This document shows positions 46,423 through 54,617 of a DNA stretch of 56,457 nt, piece after piece. Under the pieces are notes generated by a model, which saw only the letters and a list, made by a program, of their open reading frames with translations, was not told the DNA's origin and ran no database searches. Source of the stretch: an uncultured bacterium. Its GTDB lineage: Bacteria > Patescibacteriota > Microgenomatia > UBA1400 > UBA12108. Each line of letters opens with the position of its first letter. Within the stretch, counting starts at the first letter, position 1. Both the position numbers and the translations under genes were made by a program. Location of the stretch: the NCBI GenBank assembly GCA_903945195.1, contig CAJAUT010000027.1, positions 1 to 56,457 of the forward strand, read 5' to 3'.

Positions 46423-47391
46423 TTATTTTTTCTCTAGTTCTAGATCGGCTTCGACCATGATACGGACGAGCTCATCAAAACTGGTCTTTGGGACCCAACC
46501 TAGTTTTTCCTTGGCTTTTTTGGGATCACCGATTAGATGATCTACTTCTGCTGGTCTGCCATAGCGTGGATCGTTCCAGACGACTTTGTCTTCCCAGTCT
46601 TTGATACCTGCAACCTCAAAAGCTTTGGTCACAAACTCACGAACCTCGTGGGTCTGTCCCGTTGCGATCACAAAATCCTCTGGAGTTTCTTGCTGGAGCA
46701 TGAGATGCATCATCTCCACATAATCTTTGGCATAGCCCCAATCGCGCTTGGCATCTGGATTGCCTAGGAAGAGCTTGTCTGCTTTGCCGTATTTGATCTT
46801 GGCTACAGTACTTGTGATCTTGCGGGTCACAAACTCCAAGCCACGACGAGGGGATTCGTGATTGAAAAGAATACCTGAGACAGCAAAAAGATCGTATGAC
46901 TCGCGGTAGTTGACTGTGATCCAGTGACCATAGACTTTGGCTACGCCATAAGGTGAGCGTGGCCAGAAAGGAGTGCTTTCGACTTGAGGGATCTCTTGTA
47001 CTTTGCCAAACATCTCACTACTACTAGCTTGGTAAAATTTGGCATCTGGCTTGGCCATGCGCATAGCATCAAGCATGCGGGTGACGCCAAGGGCTGTGGA
47101 CTCGCCGGTAAACATGGGCTGTTCCCAGCTGGCTTTGACAAAACTCTGGGCGCCTAGATTGTAGATCTCGTCTGGCTGTGACTCTTTGATAGCTTGGTAG
47201 AGTGAGTACTGGTCTAGGAGATCGCCTGAGATCAAATGGATCTGGTCAACTATTTGTGAGATGCGAGAGTGATTTGGGGTACTAGTGCGGCGGGTAAGAC
47301 CAAATACTTCGTAGCCTTTAGATAAAAGTAGCTCTGCTAAATAAGAGCCGTCTTGGCCTGTGATACCAGTAATCAGTGCTTTTTTTGCCAT
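46423..47391 (-). CDS. gmd: GDP-mannose 4,6-dehydratase
   Basis: A 322-residue SDR enzyme. [17 protein letters not shown] carries the GxxGxxG cofactor site (9-15), [15 protein letters not shown] and [14 protein letters not shown] are diagnostic, YGVAK provides Tyr148 and Lys152, and [16 protein letters not shown] is the GDP-mannose-binding region. It makes GDP-4-keto-6-deoxymannose, used by the Rmd-like reductase encoded next to it and by the GDP-L-fucose synthase at 3334-4302. GAGG lies eight to nine bases before ATG, one of the clear Shine-Dalgarno sites in the locus. Confidence 0.96.
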   Translation of the reverse strand: MAKKALITGITGQDGSYLAELLLSKGYEVFGLTRRTSTPNHSRISQIVDQIHLISGDLLDQYSLYQAIKESQPDEIYNLGAQSFVKASWEQPMFTGESTALGVTRMLDAMRMAKPDAKFYQASSSEMFGKVQEIPQVESTPFWPRSPYGVAKVYGHWITVNYRESYDLFAVSGILFNHESPRRGLEFVTRKITSTVAKIKYGKADKLFLGNPDAKRDWGYAKDYVEMMHLMLQQETPEDFVIATGQTHEVREFVTKAFEVAGIKDWEDKVVWNDPRYGRPAEVDHLIGDPKKAKEKLGWVPKTSFDELVRIMVEADLELEKK

Positions 47392-47392
47392 A

Positions 47393-48340
47393 TTATTTTC
47401 CTCTATAATAATTAAGTATATCTGACACAGTTTGATTTAAGGATGTTTTTGCCGTCCAACCAGTGATAGCATTAAATTTGCTGGCGTCGCAGATGAGGAC
47501 TGGCACATCGGCAGTGCGCACGAGCTCTTCTTTGACTTTGATTTCTACTTTGGCAGGTGAAAGTGACTGCAAGATATCTAGGATTTCTTTGATGGTATGA
47601 CCTGTGCCACTACCTAGGTTGTAGATCTGACCTGATTTGCCACTTTGGGCAGCTAAAGCGTAGGCTTGCACCATGTCGCGGACATCGGTAAAATCGCGCA
47701 CAGTATCTAGGTTGCCTACTTCGATCACTGGTTCTACCTCTCCTTTTTCGATGCGTGCAAATTGCTCTGCTAGTTTGGGGATCACGAAGTCGGTGGTTTG
47801 GCCGATACCTGTGTGATTGAAGGGTCGCACGATCACGACATCGAGCCCATATGCCAAACTGTACATGGTCGCAAGCATCTCCTGTGAGACTTTGGAAACT
47901 GCGTAAGGATTTAAGGGACGTAGTGGGAGGGACTCATCTATGGCTTTGCTAGTATCTGTAACTGCCCCGTAAACATTTGCTGAGGCGATCGCGATAAATC
48001 TGGCCTTTGGTGCAAAGCATCTTACAGCTTCTAGGACATTGTAAGAAATGGTGGTATTTGTATTCATCACAGACAAAGCCTTGGCTTCGCTTGTGCCTAC
48101 GACTGATAGCGCGGCTAAATGGTAGACAACATCGGGGGCTGATTTTTGCACTAATTCTGAGGCAAAGCTGAAGTTGCTTAGATCCCCTTCGATGATGTGA
48201 CCCTCAGGTAAGAGTGAAGACACGTCTGAGGTGGCGCTAAAGACCGCACCATAGATCTCGAAATCCGCAGATTTTTGTAGCTCTTTGATCAGGTAGGTAC
48301 CTACAAAGCCGCCAGCACCTGTGATTAATATCTTTTTCAT
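47393..48340 (-). CDS. rmd: GDP-6-deoxy-D-mannose reductase-like SDR
   Basis: A 315-residue SDR with [24 protein letters not shown], Ser120 and YAVSK with Tyr146 and Lys150. [19 protein letters not shown] and [17 protein letters not shown] are signatures of Rmd, which reduces GDP-4-keto-6-deoxymannose to GDP-D-rhamnose. It is adjacent to gmd, which makes its substrate, with one base between stop and start. A perfect TATAAT lies six bases before the ATG and could begin a sub-operon rmd-gmd-aldehyde dehydrogenase-uxs. Confidence 0.9.
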   Translation of the reverse strand: MKKILITGAGGFVGTYLIKELQKSADFEIYGAVFSATSDVSSLLPEGHIIEGDLSNFSFASELVQKSAPDVVYHLAALSVVGTSEAKALSVMNTNTTISYNVLEAVRCFAPKARFIAIASANVYGAVTDTSKAIDESLPLRPLNPYAVSKVSQEMLATMYSLAYGLDVVIVRPFNHTGIGQTTDFVIPKLAEQFARIEKGEVEPVIEVGNLDTVRDFTDVRDMVQAYALAAQSGKSGQIYNLGSGTGHTIKEILDILQSLSPAKVEIKVKEELVRTADVPVLICDASKFNAITGWTAKTSLNQTVSDILNYYRGK

Positions 48341-48346
48341 AGTTTT

Positions 48347-48352
48347 ATTATA
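48347..48352 (-). promoter_or_regulatory. -10-like TATAAT six bases before rmd
   Basis: TATAAT-AAAACT-ATG on the minus strand. The hexamer is a perfect consensus; no -35 is seen in the ORF6N coding sequence upstream. Confidence 0.5.
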
Positions 48353-49271
48353 ACCTTTGTAGTAATTCTACACTGGATGTTTCCAATTTGGATACTACAA
48401 ACCACTTTTTACCCAAATCTTTGATTGAAGCTCCCAGATGATAGATATTTGCGTGGTCTATGATCAAAAAACGATCGTGAGAGGTGGAAAGTTCTTTTAT
48501 ATCGATTTTTGGATACTGAGCATTGAATTTATTAAGATCTAGAGATAGTACGGTACTGATATTTTTACAGTAAATTGTAATAGAGACTCCAGGTCTACGC
48601 TTGATGAAAAGAGATAATACCTCTTCATTTATATAGTTGTCGATCAATTTGATATCTTTTTTGGCGCTTCGGATAAGTTTTGAGATAAATATATGTGCGT
48701 CAAATACGGTTCCTTCAAAATAGAGTTTTTGTTTGGGGATGTCATCATTTGAAGCTAAAGCATCTAGGACTTCATTGATTTTAGCTTCCGTTTTAAATTG
48801 TTTTTGCTCGACAATGTCTAGTCTCGTAAAGAGATGAGCATTGGCCCCGATCATTTTGCGAAGTAATACAAACTCTGTCATGATCTCGATACTGACTCGC
48901 ACGGCGACGTCGCTACGTAAAACTCCAGATAACATGGCCACCCCTTGCTCCGTAAATGCATATGGTAATTTTCTTCGACCACCATGATCAATGGTCGCAA
49001 ATTGCGCCCATTGATTTAAGGTCACATTTTGTGACCTTTGACTTGAAGTCACAAATTGTGACTTCAAGTTTAAATATTCATCTCTTGTTAACTGAAAGCA
49101 AAATTGCTCTGGAAATCTATCAATATTTCTTTTGACGGTTTGATTTAGTACTTTGGTTTGTACTTGGTAAAGCTTTGCTAGATCTTCATCCAACATGACC
49201 TGCACTCCCCTGATAGTATAAATGTGTGAGCGAATATCTGATAAATCTAAATTGAGAGCCGACAGCTTCAC
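48348..49271 (-). CDS. ORF6N domain-containing protein
   Basis: A 307-residue protein. Residues 15-70 match the ORF6N DNA-binding domain: IRGVQVMLDEDLAKLYQVQTKVLNQTVKRN then RFPEQFCFQLT, and GGRRKLPYAFTEQGVAML completes it near residue 100. The C-terminal half is an uncharacterised domain containing ISKLIRSAKKDIKLIDNYI and STSHDRFLIID, which resembles the HxD(R/K) style of phospholipase D-like or KilA-associated modules. It overlaps the upstream UDP-glucose dehydrogenase gene by four bases. Two perfect inverted repeats lie in its coding sequence. Usually seen in phages and CPR genomes; role unknown. Confidence 0.88.
   Translation of the reverse strand: MKLSALNLDLSDIRSHIYTIRGVQVMLDEDLAKLYQVQTKVLNQTVKRNIDRFPEQFCFQLTRDEYLNLKSQFVTSSQRSQNVTLNQWAQFATIDHGGRRKLPYAFTEQGVAMLSGVLRSDVAVRVSIEIMTEFVLLRKMIGANAHLFTRLDIVEQKQFKTEAKINEVLDALASNDDIPKQKLYFEGTVFDAHIFISKLIRSAKKDIKLIDNYINEEVLSLFIKRRPGVSITIYCKNISTVLSLDLNKFNAQYPKIDIKELSTSHDRFLIIDHANIYHLGASIKDLGKKWFVVSKLETSSVELLQRL
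49018..49038. repeat. Inverted repeat with 9-bp arms inside the ORF6N gene
   Basis: AAGGTCACA and TGTGACCTT separated by TTT, a perfect stem. It shares the half-site GTCACA with the neighbouring palindrome and could be an operator or the product of local duplication. Confidence 0.85.
49041..49069. repeat. Inverted repeat with 14-bp arms inside the ORF6N gene
   Basis: ACTTGAAGTCACAA and its exact complement around a single A. It codes for part of the SQFVTSSQ stretch. Such a long perfect palindrome in a gene for a DNA-binding protein invites an autoregulatory reading. Confidence 0.88.
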
Positions 49272-50557
49272 CGCCCAACTCCTTTGTATTTTAGACCTGC
49301 AGTCTCCATAGAACTTGCATTGTACTGATTGCGGGTATCGATAAAATATTTGGGCTCTGACATAAGTGAGTTAATTTTTGAGAGATCGAGAGTTTTGTAC
49401 TCGTCCCATTCAACTAGGAGGATCACGACACTAGCACCTTTAATGGTTTCGTAGACATCATTTAAATATTGCACTTTAGTAGGTAAAAGTGGTTTGATTT
49501 CTTCGATGGCTTTGGGATCTGTGGCTTTGACTGTGGCACCATGATCAAGTAACCAAGGGATAACTTCGAGACAAGGGGCTACGCGAGTATCGTTTGTATT
49601 GGGTTTAAAAGATAGACCAAGTACCGCTACAGTTTTGCCGGCAAAACCGCCTGCTAGCTTGTCATATCCAGCCATGAGCCTGCCGATCCGCTTACTGTTT
49701 AAATCATCGATTTTGATAAATAGACTTTCGTTTTCGTTAATTGATTTGGCGTAGGCGGCAATCTCTTTGACGTCCTTGGGGAAGCATGATCCTCCATATC
49801 CTAGACCGGGATACCAGTAGTGAGCACCTATGCGTTTGTCCTGACCTATACCTTTGATCACTTCCTGGATATCGGCCCCATTGGCTTCGCATAGATCGGA
49901 GATTTGATTGATAAAAGTGATGCGAGTGGCTAGATAGTTGTTGGCGGCGTATTTGCACATCTGGGCACTTTCGGGCTTCATGATGACTACATTTGAGGTC
50001 AAAGGTTTGTGGAGCTCGACCAAGATATCTCGAGCTCTATCTGATTCGACTCCGATCACAGCGCGATCAGGACGCAAAGTGTCTTCTACGGCAGTACCCT
50101 CTTTTAGAAACTCGGGGACGGAAGCCATCTCAAAATTGACGGATGTGTTGGCTTTGATAATCTCGCGAACTTTGGCGTTTGTACCAGGTGGCACGGTACT
50201 TTTGACTATTACGATAGCACCATCTTTAAGGTGTGGTGCAAGTGATTCTGTAGCGGCAAAGACATATTTGAGGTCAGCCTGACCATCAGGTGCGGAAGGA
50301 GTACCTACCATGATCATGACGATATCGCTATCTTTGATGCCCTGGCTGTAATCGGTGGTGAATGTTAGATTGCCTGTTTTTTGGGTTTCTACTAGGAGTT
50401 CTGAAAGTTGGGGTTCAAAAAATGGGACTATCCCCTGCCTAAGTAAATCGATCTTTTTCTCATCGATATCCAGGCCTACTACTTGATTGCCTAATTTGGC
50501 AAAGACGGCTGATGTCACAACCCCTACGAAACCAGTACCTATACAGGCTATCTTCAT
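49268..50557 (-). CDS. ugd: UDP-glucose 6-dehydrogenase
   Basis: About 429 residues. ATG at 50557 gives MKIACIGTGFVGVVTS, the standard N-terminal NAD site; the six codons before it start with GTG and are unneeded. VGTPSAPDGQADL, KSTVPPGTNAKV, PEFLKEGTAVED and the catalytic GGSCFPKDV (Cys about 258) are all present, followed by the third-domain GLSFKPNTNDTR. It oxidises UDP-glucose to UDP-glucuronate, which UXS then decarboxylates. It overlaps the ORF6N gene by four bases. The 41-base gap before it contains a GGCCC-ATA-GGGCC hairpin. Confidence 0.95.
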   Translation of the reverse strand: MKIACIGTGFVGVVTSAVFAKLGNQVVGLDIDEKKIDLLRQGIVPFFEPQLSELLVETQKTGNLTFTTDYSQGIKDSDIVMIMVGTPSAPDGQADLKYVFAATESLAPHLKDGAIVIVKSTVPPGTNAKVREIIKANTSVNFEMASVPEFLKEGTAVEDTLRPDRAVIGVESDRARDILVELHKPLTSNVVIMKPESAQMCKYAANNYLATRITFINQISDLCEANGADIQEVIKGIGQDKRIGAHYWYPGLGYGGSCFPKDVKEIAAYAKSINENESLFIKIDDLNSKRIGRLMAGYDKLAGGFAGKTVAVLGLSFKPNTNDTRVAPCLEVIPWLLDHGATVKATDPKAIEEIKPLLPTKVQYLNDVYETIKGASVVILLVEWDEYKTLDLSKINSLMSEPKYFIDTRNQYNASSMETAGLKYKGVGR

Positions 50558-50581
50558 ATAAATATATGATAACACTACAAC

Positions 50582-50594
50582 GGCCCATAGGGCC
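50582..50594. terminator. Short GC hairpin after the NUDIX gene
   Basis: GGCCC and GGGCC around ATA, five bases after the NUDIX stop. There is no T run on the minus strand, so an intrinsic terminator is uncertain, but it marks the border between the NUDIX operon and the glycan locus. Confidence 0.3.
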
Positions 50595-50598
50595 AGGC

Positions 50599-51129
50599 CT
50601 AGGCTAGCAGTTTGGCAATTACGGCAGCAAAATCTGGGTTTTTGGCAATCTTTTTGATACCGTCTTTTATACTAAACCAGCCTGCGTCGTGATACTCTGA
50701 CTTTATATAATCAAACTCTTGCTGAGGGATATGTACTAGGTGCCAGACATCGTAGTGAGCCATGCAACCTTTTTCTGGTCTATTTATCTCTTTGACGGTG
50801 AGCGCAAATACTTGCAGCTGGTCTTTGGTGATGTCTACACCCAGCTCTTCTTTCATCTCGCGCACGGCGGCGTCACTTGGAGTCTCGCCTAACTCTATGT
50901 GACCACCAGGTGGGATCCAATCATCGGCTTTGATGTGATGGCCTAGATAGATTTTGCCGGCTGCTTTGTCATAAGGCAAGAAAAATGAACAGTAGTGGCG
51001 AGGATTGCCCTCAGCTTTGGTGTGGACCATGCTGCCGGATTTTAGATCGTTATACGCGTCGATGATGGAAATATTTAATTTTGTGCGATCTAGTAAGGGG
51101 ATGATTTCGTCCCAAGCTTTTTGGTTCAT
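50599..51129 (-). CDS. NUDIX hydrolase
   Basis: A 176-residue protein. The frame is open to 51264, but ATG at 51129 is chosen: it has GAGAGG as Shine-Dalgarno at about seven bases, and the longer form would overlap the STAS gene in another frame. The Nudix box GHIELGETPSDAAVREMKEELG fits GX5EX7REUXEEXGU, with Gly76 and Glu94/Glu95. Family members hydrolyse nucleoside diphosphates linked to other groups. It is four bases after the STAS-like gene and thus likely the third gene of the HATPase module. Substrate unknown. Confidence 0.9.
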   Translation of the reverse strand: MNQKAWDEIIPLLDRTKLNISIIDAYNDLKSGSMVHTKAEGNPRHYCSFFLPYDKAAGKIYLGHHIKADDWIPPGGHIELGETPSDAAVREMKEELGVDITKDQLQVFALTVKEINRPEKGCMAHYDVWHLVHIPQQEFDYIKSEYHDAGWFSIKDGIKKIAKNPDFAAVIAKLLA

Positions 51130-51133
51130 ACTA

Positions 51134-51439
51134 TTACCTCTCATCCTCAAAAGATTCTTGCATATATCTATACACAATTGAGACAGTTTCCCGAATATTG
51201 TTGTTAGCATTTTTGTAAACAAGATTATTGAATGCAACATCTTTATATTTGCGAATTGGGTCACTAATTAATGCATGAACAAACGACTGCGTAGCCCCAC
51301 TGACACCTTTAAAATCTAATATAATTTCTGCTCCACTAGACAATACTGGAATGATTTCTTTTAATCTCAACTTTTTTGCAATATCCTTGTTTTCTGCAAA
51401 GTCTCCAATGAGACTCTTCATTTTTATTATTTTTTTCAT
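51134..51439 (-). CDS. STAS-like protein (DUF4325)
   Basis: A 101-residue protein with AEIILDFKGVSGATQSFVHALI in the middle, the pattern of the STAS-like DUF4325 family related to anti-sigma-factor antagonists. Serine or threonine residues (Ser47, Thr50, Ser52 region) are candidates for phosphorylation by a kinase of the GHKL type. The gene overlaps the HATPase gene by four bases (51436-51439). Kinase-STAS pairs are known from SpoIIAB/SpoIIAA-type partner switches, so this may be a signalling pair. That is inference by analogy. Confidence 0.8.
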   Translation of the reverse strand: MKKIIKMKSLIGDFAENKDIAKKLRLKEIIPVLSSGAEIILDFKGVSGATQSFVHALISDPIRKYKDVAFNNLVYKNANNNIRETVSIVYRYMQESFEDER

Positions 51440-52404
51440 ATAAACTTTGGTTCTTTGTATTTATTTTTCTTGCGTTCTCGTATAGCCTTGTCATATACCT
51501 CGCCAATCCTAGACAATAAGTCGTTAAGTTCTGGAGTTTCGTCCAAGGAAATATCAACCGATACCAAAGTCCCCTCGAAACTAGCTGCATCTTTTGCAAA
51601 ATTATGGGGATCCCTAGTAGGATCAGAATATAATCTAGGATATCCCTTGATGCGTTTATTATGTTTAAGCAGAGTATATTCGGCTTTACCGCTGTATATG
51701 ACAAAGTAATTGCGCGAAATCTTGGCTATTGATTTGATAAAAAATAACCCCGCCCCTGCATTTTCGGAAGTACCACCCTCTCTTCTTGTAGTGCCTGTAA
51801 TACCTGGTGTTAAGGCTAGATTGATTGCTTCTAGATCTGTTTTAGGATGCCAATTTTCATGCATGCTTTTCCATATGCCAATACCTGTATCACAAATTGC
51901 GATACTGACACGATTGGTTTTTTTGAAATATTGAGCTGCAACTATAGCTCCATTTTTTGCGTAAGCATGCTCTAGTACATTGCGTACTAATTCGCCTATT
52001 ATATATTTCACAACTGTGGTATTACTTTCTGACAAGTGCAATAGAGGAACCATATCGGATATAAAAAGCGATTGATCTTTTGCGTCTTTTATGACCTTAA
52101 TCGGGACAAATCTCCCAGCTTCTTCTTTTTTGTGATAATTAAACTCAGAATGTGTACTAGTTAACTTATAAAGTCCCATGCGATCTAGATATCTCCCAGT
52201 TTCTGGGACCTTTCCAACAATTTTTGAGTTTTCCCTGCCTACTTTTAAAGCTAATGATGCCGCTAACACTAAATTGGCAGGGTGTACTGTTACCCATTTG
52301 TCATGCGTAGTTATTTCTAATGTACTAGGATTAGATAGATCTAAAGACTTGATAAAACTACGAAAATTTCGAAGGTTTCCGTGATTTGATAGAAATATCT
52401 TCAT
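51436..52404 (-). CDS. GHKL-type ATPase (HATPase_c), probable anti-sigma/kinase-like regulator
   Basis: A 322-residue soluble protein. The first 120 residues are not recognised. The ATPase core has the N box GELVRNVLEHA (137-147), the G1 box CDTGIGI (171-177) and the G2 box NAGAGLFFI (215-223), which fold as HATPase_c. No histidine-phosphotransfer helix or sensor helix is seen, so it is not a canonical histidine kinase. With the overlapping STAS-like gene it resembles an anti-sigma/antagonist pair. The best promoter of the window is directly upstream and would yield a leaderless mRNA. Confidence 0.85.
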   Translation of the reverse strand: MKIFLSNHGNLRNFRSFIKSLDLSNPSTLEITTHDKWVTVHPANLVLAASLALKVGRENSKIVGKVPETGRYLDRMGLYKLTSTHSEFNYHKKEEAGRFVPIKVIKDAKDQSLFISDMVPLLHLSESNTTVVKYIIGELVRNVLEHAYAKNGAIVAAQYFKKTNRVSIAICDTGIGIWKSMHENWHPKTDLEAINLALTPGITGTTRREGGTSENAGAGLFFIKSIAKISRNYFVIYSGKAEYTLLKHNKRIKGYPRLYSDPTRDPHNFAKDAASFEGTLVSVDISLDETPELNDLLSRIGEVYDKAIRERKKNKYKEPKFI

Positions 52405-52410
52405 GTTTTC

Positions 52411-52439
52411 ATGATACCCGTAGGCTGCCTTTTTGTCAA
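52411..52439 (-). promoter_or_regulatory. Sigma-70 type promoter of the HATPase operon
   Basis: On the minus strand TTGACA (52439-52434), 17 bases, then TATCAT (52416-52411), then GAAAAC and the ATG at 52404. The -35 is perfect and the spacer ideal. Transcription should begin at or one base before the ATG. Confidence 0.75.
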
Positions 52440-52480
52440 TAAGCCATCTACTGGTAAATCTATCTGATATTTGATTTATG

Positions 52481-52792
52481 CTATTTAACTACCGAGATAC
52501 CACGAACACCTAGGACTAATAGTGAAATGATAAAAAGTTTGAGGAGATAGTGGCCTGTTGGGTCTAGGAAATATTTGGTCATGGGGGTGTAGTTGCCAAA
52601 GATGATATGGAAAATGATCCCTAGGGGAATCGTGAAGTACAGCCAGCTCGCGCGGGGGATATTTAGATGAATGAGTAAAAACAATTTGGTCAGAAGCGGG
52701 GATAACAAATATATCCCGATAAACGAAGCGGCTAAATCAAAGATGGCGTAGTCTAGGATTTTGAACGAGCGGAGATATTTGATGTTGAACAT
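52481..52792 (-). CDS. Small GtrA-like or unknown membrane protein
   Basis: About 103 residues from ATG at 52792 (a TTG start at 52813 is also open). Three hydrophobic stretches (residues about 18-42, 50-64 and 85-100) and the central FTIPLGIIFHIIFGNYTPMTKYFLDP. I do not recognise a family with confidence, although this kind of small three-helix protein is common in CPR genomes. TACAAT lies nine bases before the ATG. It is nine bases from the start region of the PsbP-like gene end at 52823, in the same direction. Confidence 0.65.
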   Translation of the reverse strand: MFNIKYLRSFKILDYAIFDLAASFIGIYLLSPLLTKLFLLIHLNIPRASWLYFTIPLGIIFHIIFGNYTPMTKYFLDPTGHYLLKLFIISLLVLGVRGISVVK

Positions 52793-52822
52793 GTAAGTGT
52801 CATTGTACTGCAAATGGAAAAA

Positions 52823-53551
52823 TTAGTCCTCGAACCTAAAAGTAGAGAGAATTTTATCAAATATTTCGCCTGTCCTACTATAGAAAGCAAAATAATATTT
52901 ATCTTTCTCAAATATCCTTACTTTATACTCACCTTCTTCTACTACTCCACCCCAATTTAGCGCAACCATTGCTTGACCTGTAAAAGTATATTCATAGCCA
53001 TCATAGCCTAGGTATTTAAGGGGTATAAGCTCACTAATAATTGTTGTTTGAAAATGCTCTTTTTGTTTAGAGTAGATATCGTTAACAGCGTCTGCTAATG
53101 ATTTTTTGTATGCTGTAGCATCTGTAACTTCAATTTGGATAAAGTTTTTAAATAACTCTGTTTGAGATGAGAGGAGTATATCAAGCTGATCTTCATCTCC
53201 AATTCCTTCTTTAAAAAGTGCACTTCTTGCATCGAAGCTCCCAACTAATGCATCCTTAGGTTGTTTTATATAGTATTTGTGCTTAGTGTTTGTATATTTT
53301 TTCCATTCCTCTATAGGGGCTGATGAGGATAATTCTAAATCTGAACTATTTGCAGCTGGCTGCTGCGTTAGATCCTGTTTATGCTGATAATATTTAAATC
53401 CAAAATAACTAGCGACTCCAAGCAGTACAACAATCACTGTAATAAATATCATAGGAATTTTGCTTGTGGGAGTTGCCTGAGTCGTCACGGGCGTAGTAAT
53501 GGGTAATGGAGTAACTGGGATTTGATTTGGAACTTGTTGTGTTTCGTCCAT
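52823..53551 (-). CDS. Membrane-anchored PsbP-like protein, copy B
   Basis: A 242-residue protein: a Pro/Thr-rich cytoplasmic N-terminus of 32 residues, one membrane helix (about 33-53), a short linker, then an outer domain starting EEWKKYTNTKHKYYIKQP and ending KILSTFRFED. The WxxYxNxxYxxxxxYP opening and ILSxFxF ending fit PsbP-like domains. The first 60 codons and about 120 bases of leader are nearly identical in DNA to the gene at 53671-54423, while the outer domains are divergent. TACAGT lies six bases before the ATG. Function unknown; likely a surface protein. Confidence 0.75.
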   Translation of the reverse strand: MDETQQVPNQIPVTPLPITTPVTTQATPTSKIPMIFITVIVVLLGVASYFGFKYYQHKQDLTQQPAANSSDLELSSSAPIEEWKKYTNTKHKYYIKQPKDALVGSFDARSALFKEGIGDEDQLDILLSSQTELFKNFIQIEVTDATAYKKSLADAVNDIYSKQKEHFQTTIISELIPLKYLGYDGYEYTFTGQAMVALNWGGVVEEGEYKVRIFEKDKYYFAFYSRTGEIFDKILSTFRFED

Positions 53552-53669
53552 ATAATTACTGTATCGTATTTATGTGATTTGTACTACCCCCCCTCAAAAC
53601 TATACTTTCTGCTCTCTCTGTCCCCTTTTTCAGCGAGCAGAGGGGCTGGGGGTGAATGCGAGCTGAAAA
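53400..53669. repeat. Duplicated 5' segment, copy 1 (leader plus anchor of PsbP-like gene B)
   Basis: About 270 bases covering the N-terminal anchor codons and the leader. It is almost identical to 54272-54543, at a constant distance of 872 bases apart from two single-base insertions in the leader. The identity ends sharply inside both genes. Confidence 0.92.
53586..53669. repeat. Palindrome-bearing intergenic repeat, copy 1
   Basis: Contains CAGCGAGCAGAGGGGCTGGG and ends GAGCTGAAAA. The ends TTTTTCAGC and GCTGAAAA are complementary, so it can fold into a stem with a G-rich loop. Two other copies are at 54459-54543 and 55157-55241. Confidence 0.85.
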
Positions 53670-53670
53670 A

Positions 53671-54423
53671 TTAGTTCGTAAATTTGAAGGATGAGAGAAT
53701 TTTAGAGAATTCTGGCTCTCTACTAGATCCGACGGGTTCCACGGTAACTTCAACTAGCGTACCACTACTTAGTAAGAGTGCTGTTTTTTTAATTGGTGAT
53801 TGTGGTCTTTCGATAGTCAGTATATATACTTTTTGATTATTGATATTAATTGATTCTGTATTTGTAATTTTACTGTAACCATCTGATAGTGTTTCTTTTT
53901 TGAAATTTGTTAAATAATCATCTATTTTAATTGATGAAGAATTCTCAGCAAAGATAAAGTTAATTGCTAATTCATTTTCACCTAAACCTGCAGCTCCTCG
54001 CATTTCTGGATCATAATTTGGATCAAGTGGGCTTCTTATTTCATACAGAAAAGATCCATCGTTCCTTGTTGTTTCGTATTCTACGGTGTAGTCATCAGGG
54101 TAATGAAAATTAATTCCATACTTACTATTATTATATGTTTTCCAATTTATCGGGAGTTCTGTCGTCGATGTCGTAGTTGTAGTGGGATCGGGACTAGGAA
54201 TAATGGTTGTTGCTGGTGTTGACGTTGATTTCTGCACATTCATCTGCTGTTTGAGTTGATAATACTGGTAGCCAAAATAACTAGCGACTCCAAGCAGTAC
54301 AACAATCACTGTAATAAATATCATAGGAATTTTGCTTGTGGGAGTTGCCTGAGTCGTCACGGGCGTAGTAATAAGTAATGGAGTAACTGGGATTTGATTT
54401 GGAACTTGTTGTGTTTCGTCCAT
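53671..54423 (-). CDS. Membrane-anchored PsbP-like protein, copy A
   Basis: A 250-residue protein with the same N-terminal anchor as copy B (membrane helix about 33-53), a Thr/Pro-rich linker with a TTTTTSTTE-like run, then an outer domain INWKTYNNSKYGINFHYPDDY ... FSKILSSFKFTN. This is the better match to PsbP-like domains. The low-complexity linker is typical of surface proteins. It ends one base after repeat copy 1. TACAGT lies six bases before the ATG. The role is unknown; a solute- or partner-binding outer domain is likely. Confidence 0.78.
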   Translation of the reverse strand: MDETQQVPNQIPVTPLLITTPVTTQATPTSKIPMIFITVIVVLLGVASYFGYQYYQLKQQMNVQKSTSTPATTIIPSPDPTTTTTSTTELPINWKTYNNSKYGINFHYPDDYTVEYETTRNDGSFLYEIRSPLDPNYDPEMRGAAGLGENELAINFIFAENSSSIKIDDYLTNFKKETLSDGYSKITNTESININNQKVYILTIERPQSPIKKTALLLSSGTLVEVTVEPVGSSREPEFSKILSSFKFTN

Positions 54424-54543
54424 ATAATTACTGTATCGTATTTATGTGATTTGTACTACCCCCCCTCAAAACTATACTTTCTGCTCTCTCTGTCCCCTTT
54501 TTCAGCGAAGCAGAGGGGCTGGGGGGTGAATGCGAGCTGAAAA
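54272..54543. repeat. Duplicated 5' segment, copy 2 (leader plus anchor of PsbP-like gene A)
   Basis: Partner of 53400-53669, with only a few substitutions and two single-base insertions. It includes the second copy of the palindrome-bearing repeat. Confidence 0.92.
54459..54543. repeat. Palindrome-bearing intergenic repeat, copy 2
   Basis: Same element as 53586-53669, with CAGCGAAGCAGAGGGGCTGG and GCTGAAAA at its end. Confidence 0.85.
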
Positions 54544-54582
54544 TGAATCTTAACCTGTATCGTGCACCGCTAATCTGGATTC

Positions 54583-54611
54583 TTGACTAATTCTATATGT
54601 TATAGGATAAT
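54583..54611 (+). promoter_or_regulatory. Sigma-70 type promoter of the 54618 gene
   Basis: TTGACT (54583-54588), 17 bases, GATAAT (54606-54611), then ACACTT and ATG at 54618. It lies in intergenic DNA, and initiation seven bases after the -10 would be at the A of the ATG. Confidence 0.7.
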
Positions 54612-54617
54612 ACACTT

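Noticed and set aside
51130-51264. Longer N-terminus of the NUDIX protein
   Set aside because: It would run through the STAS-like gene in another frame; the ATG at 51129 has a good Shine-Dalgarno site and the normal family length.
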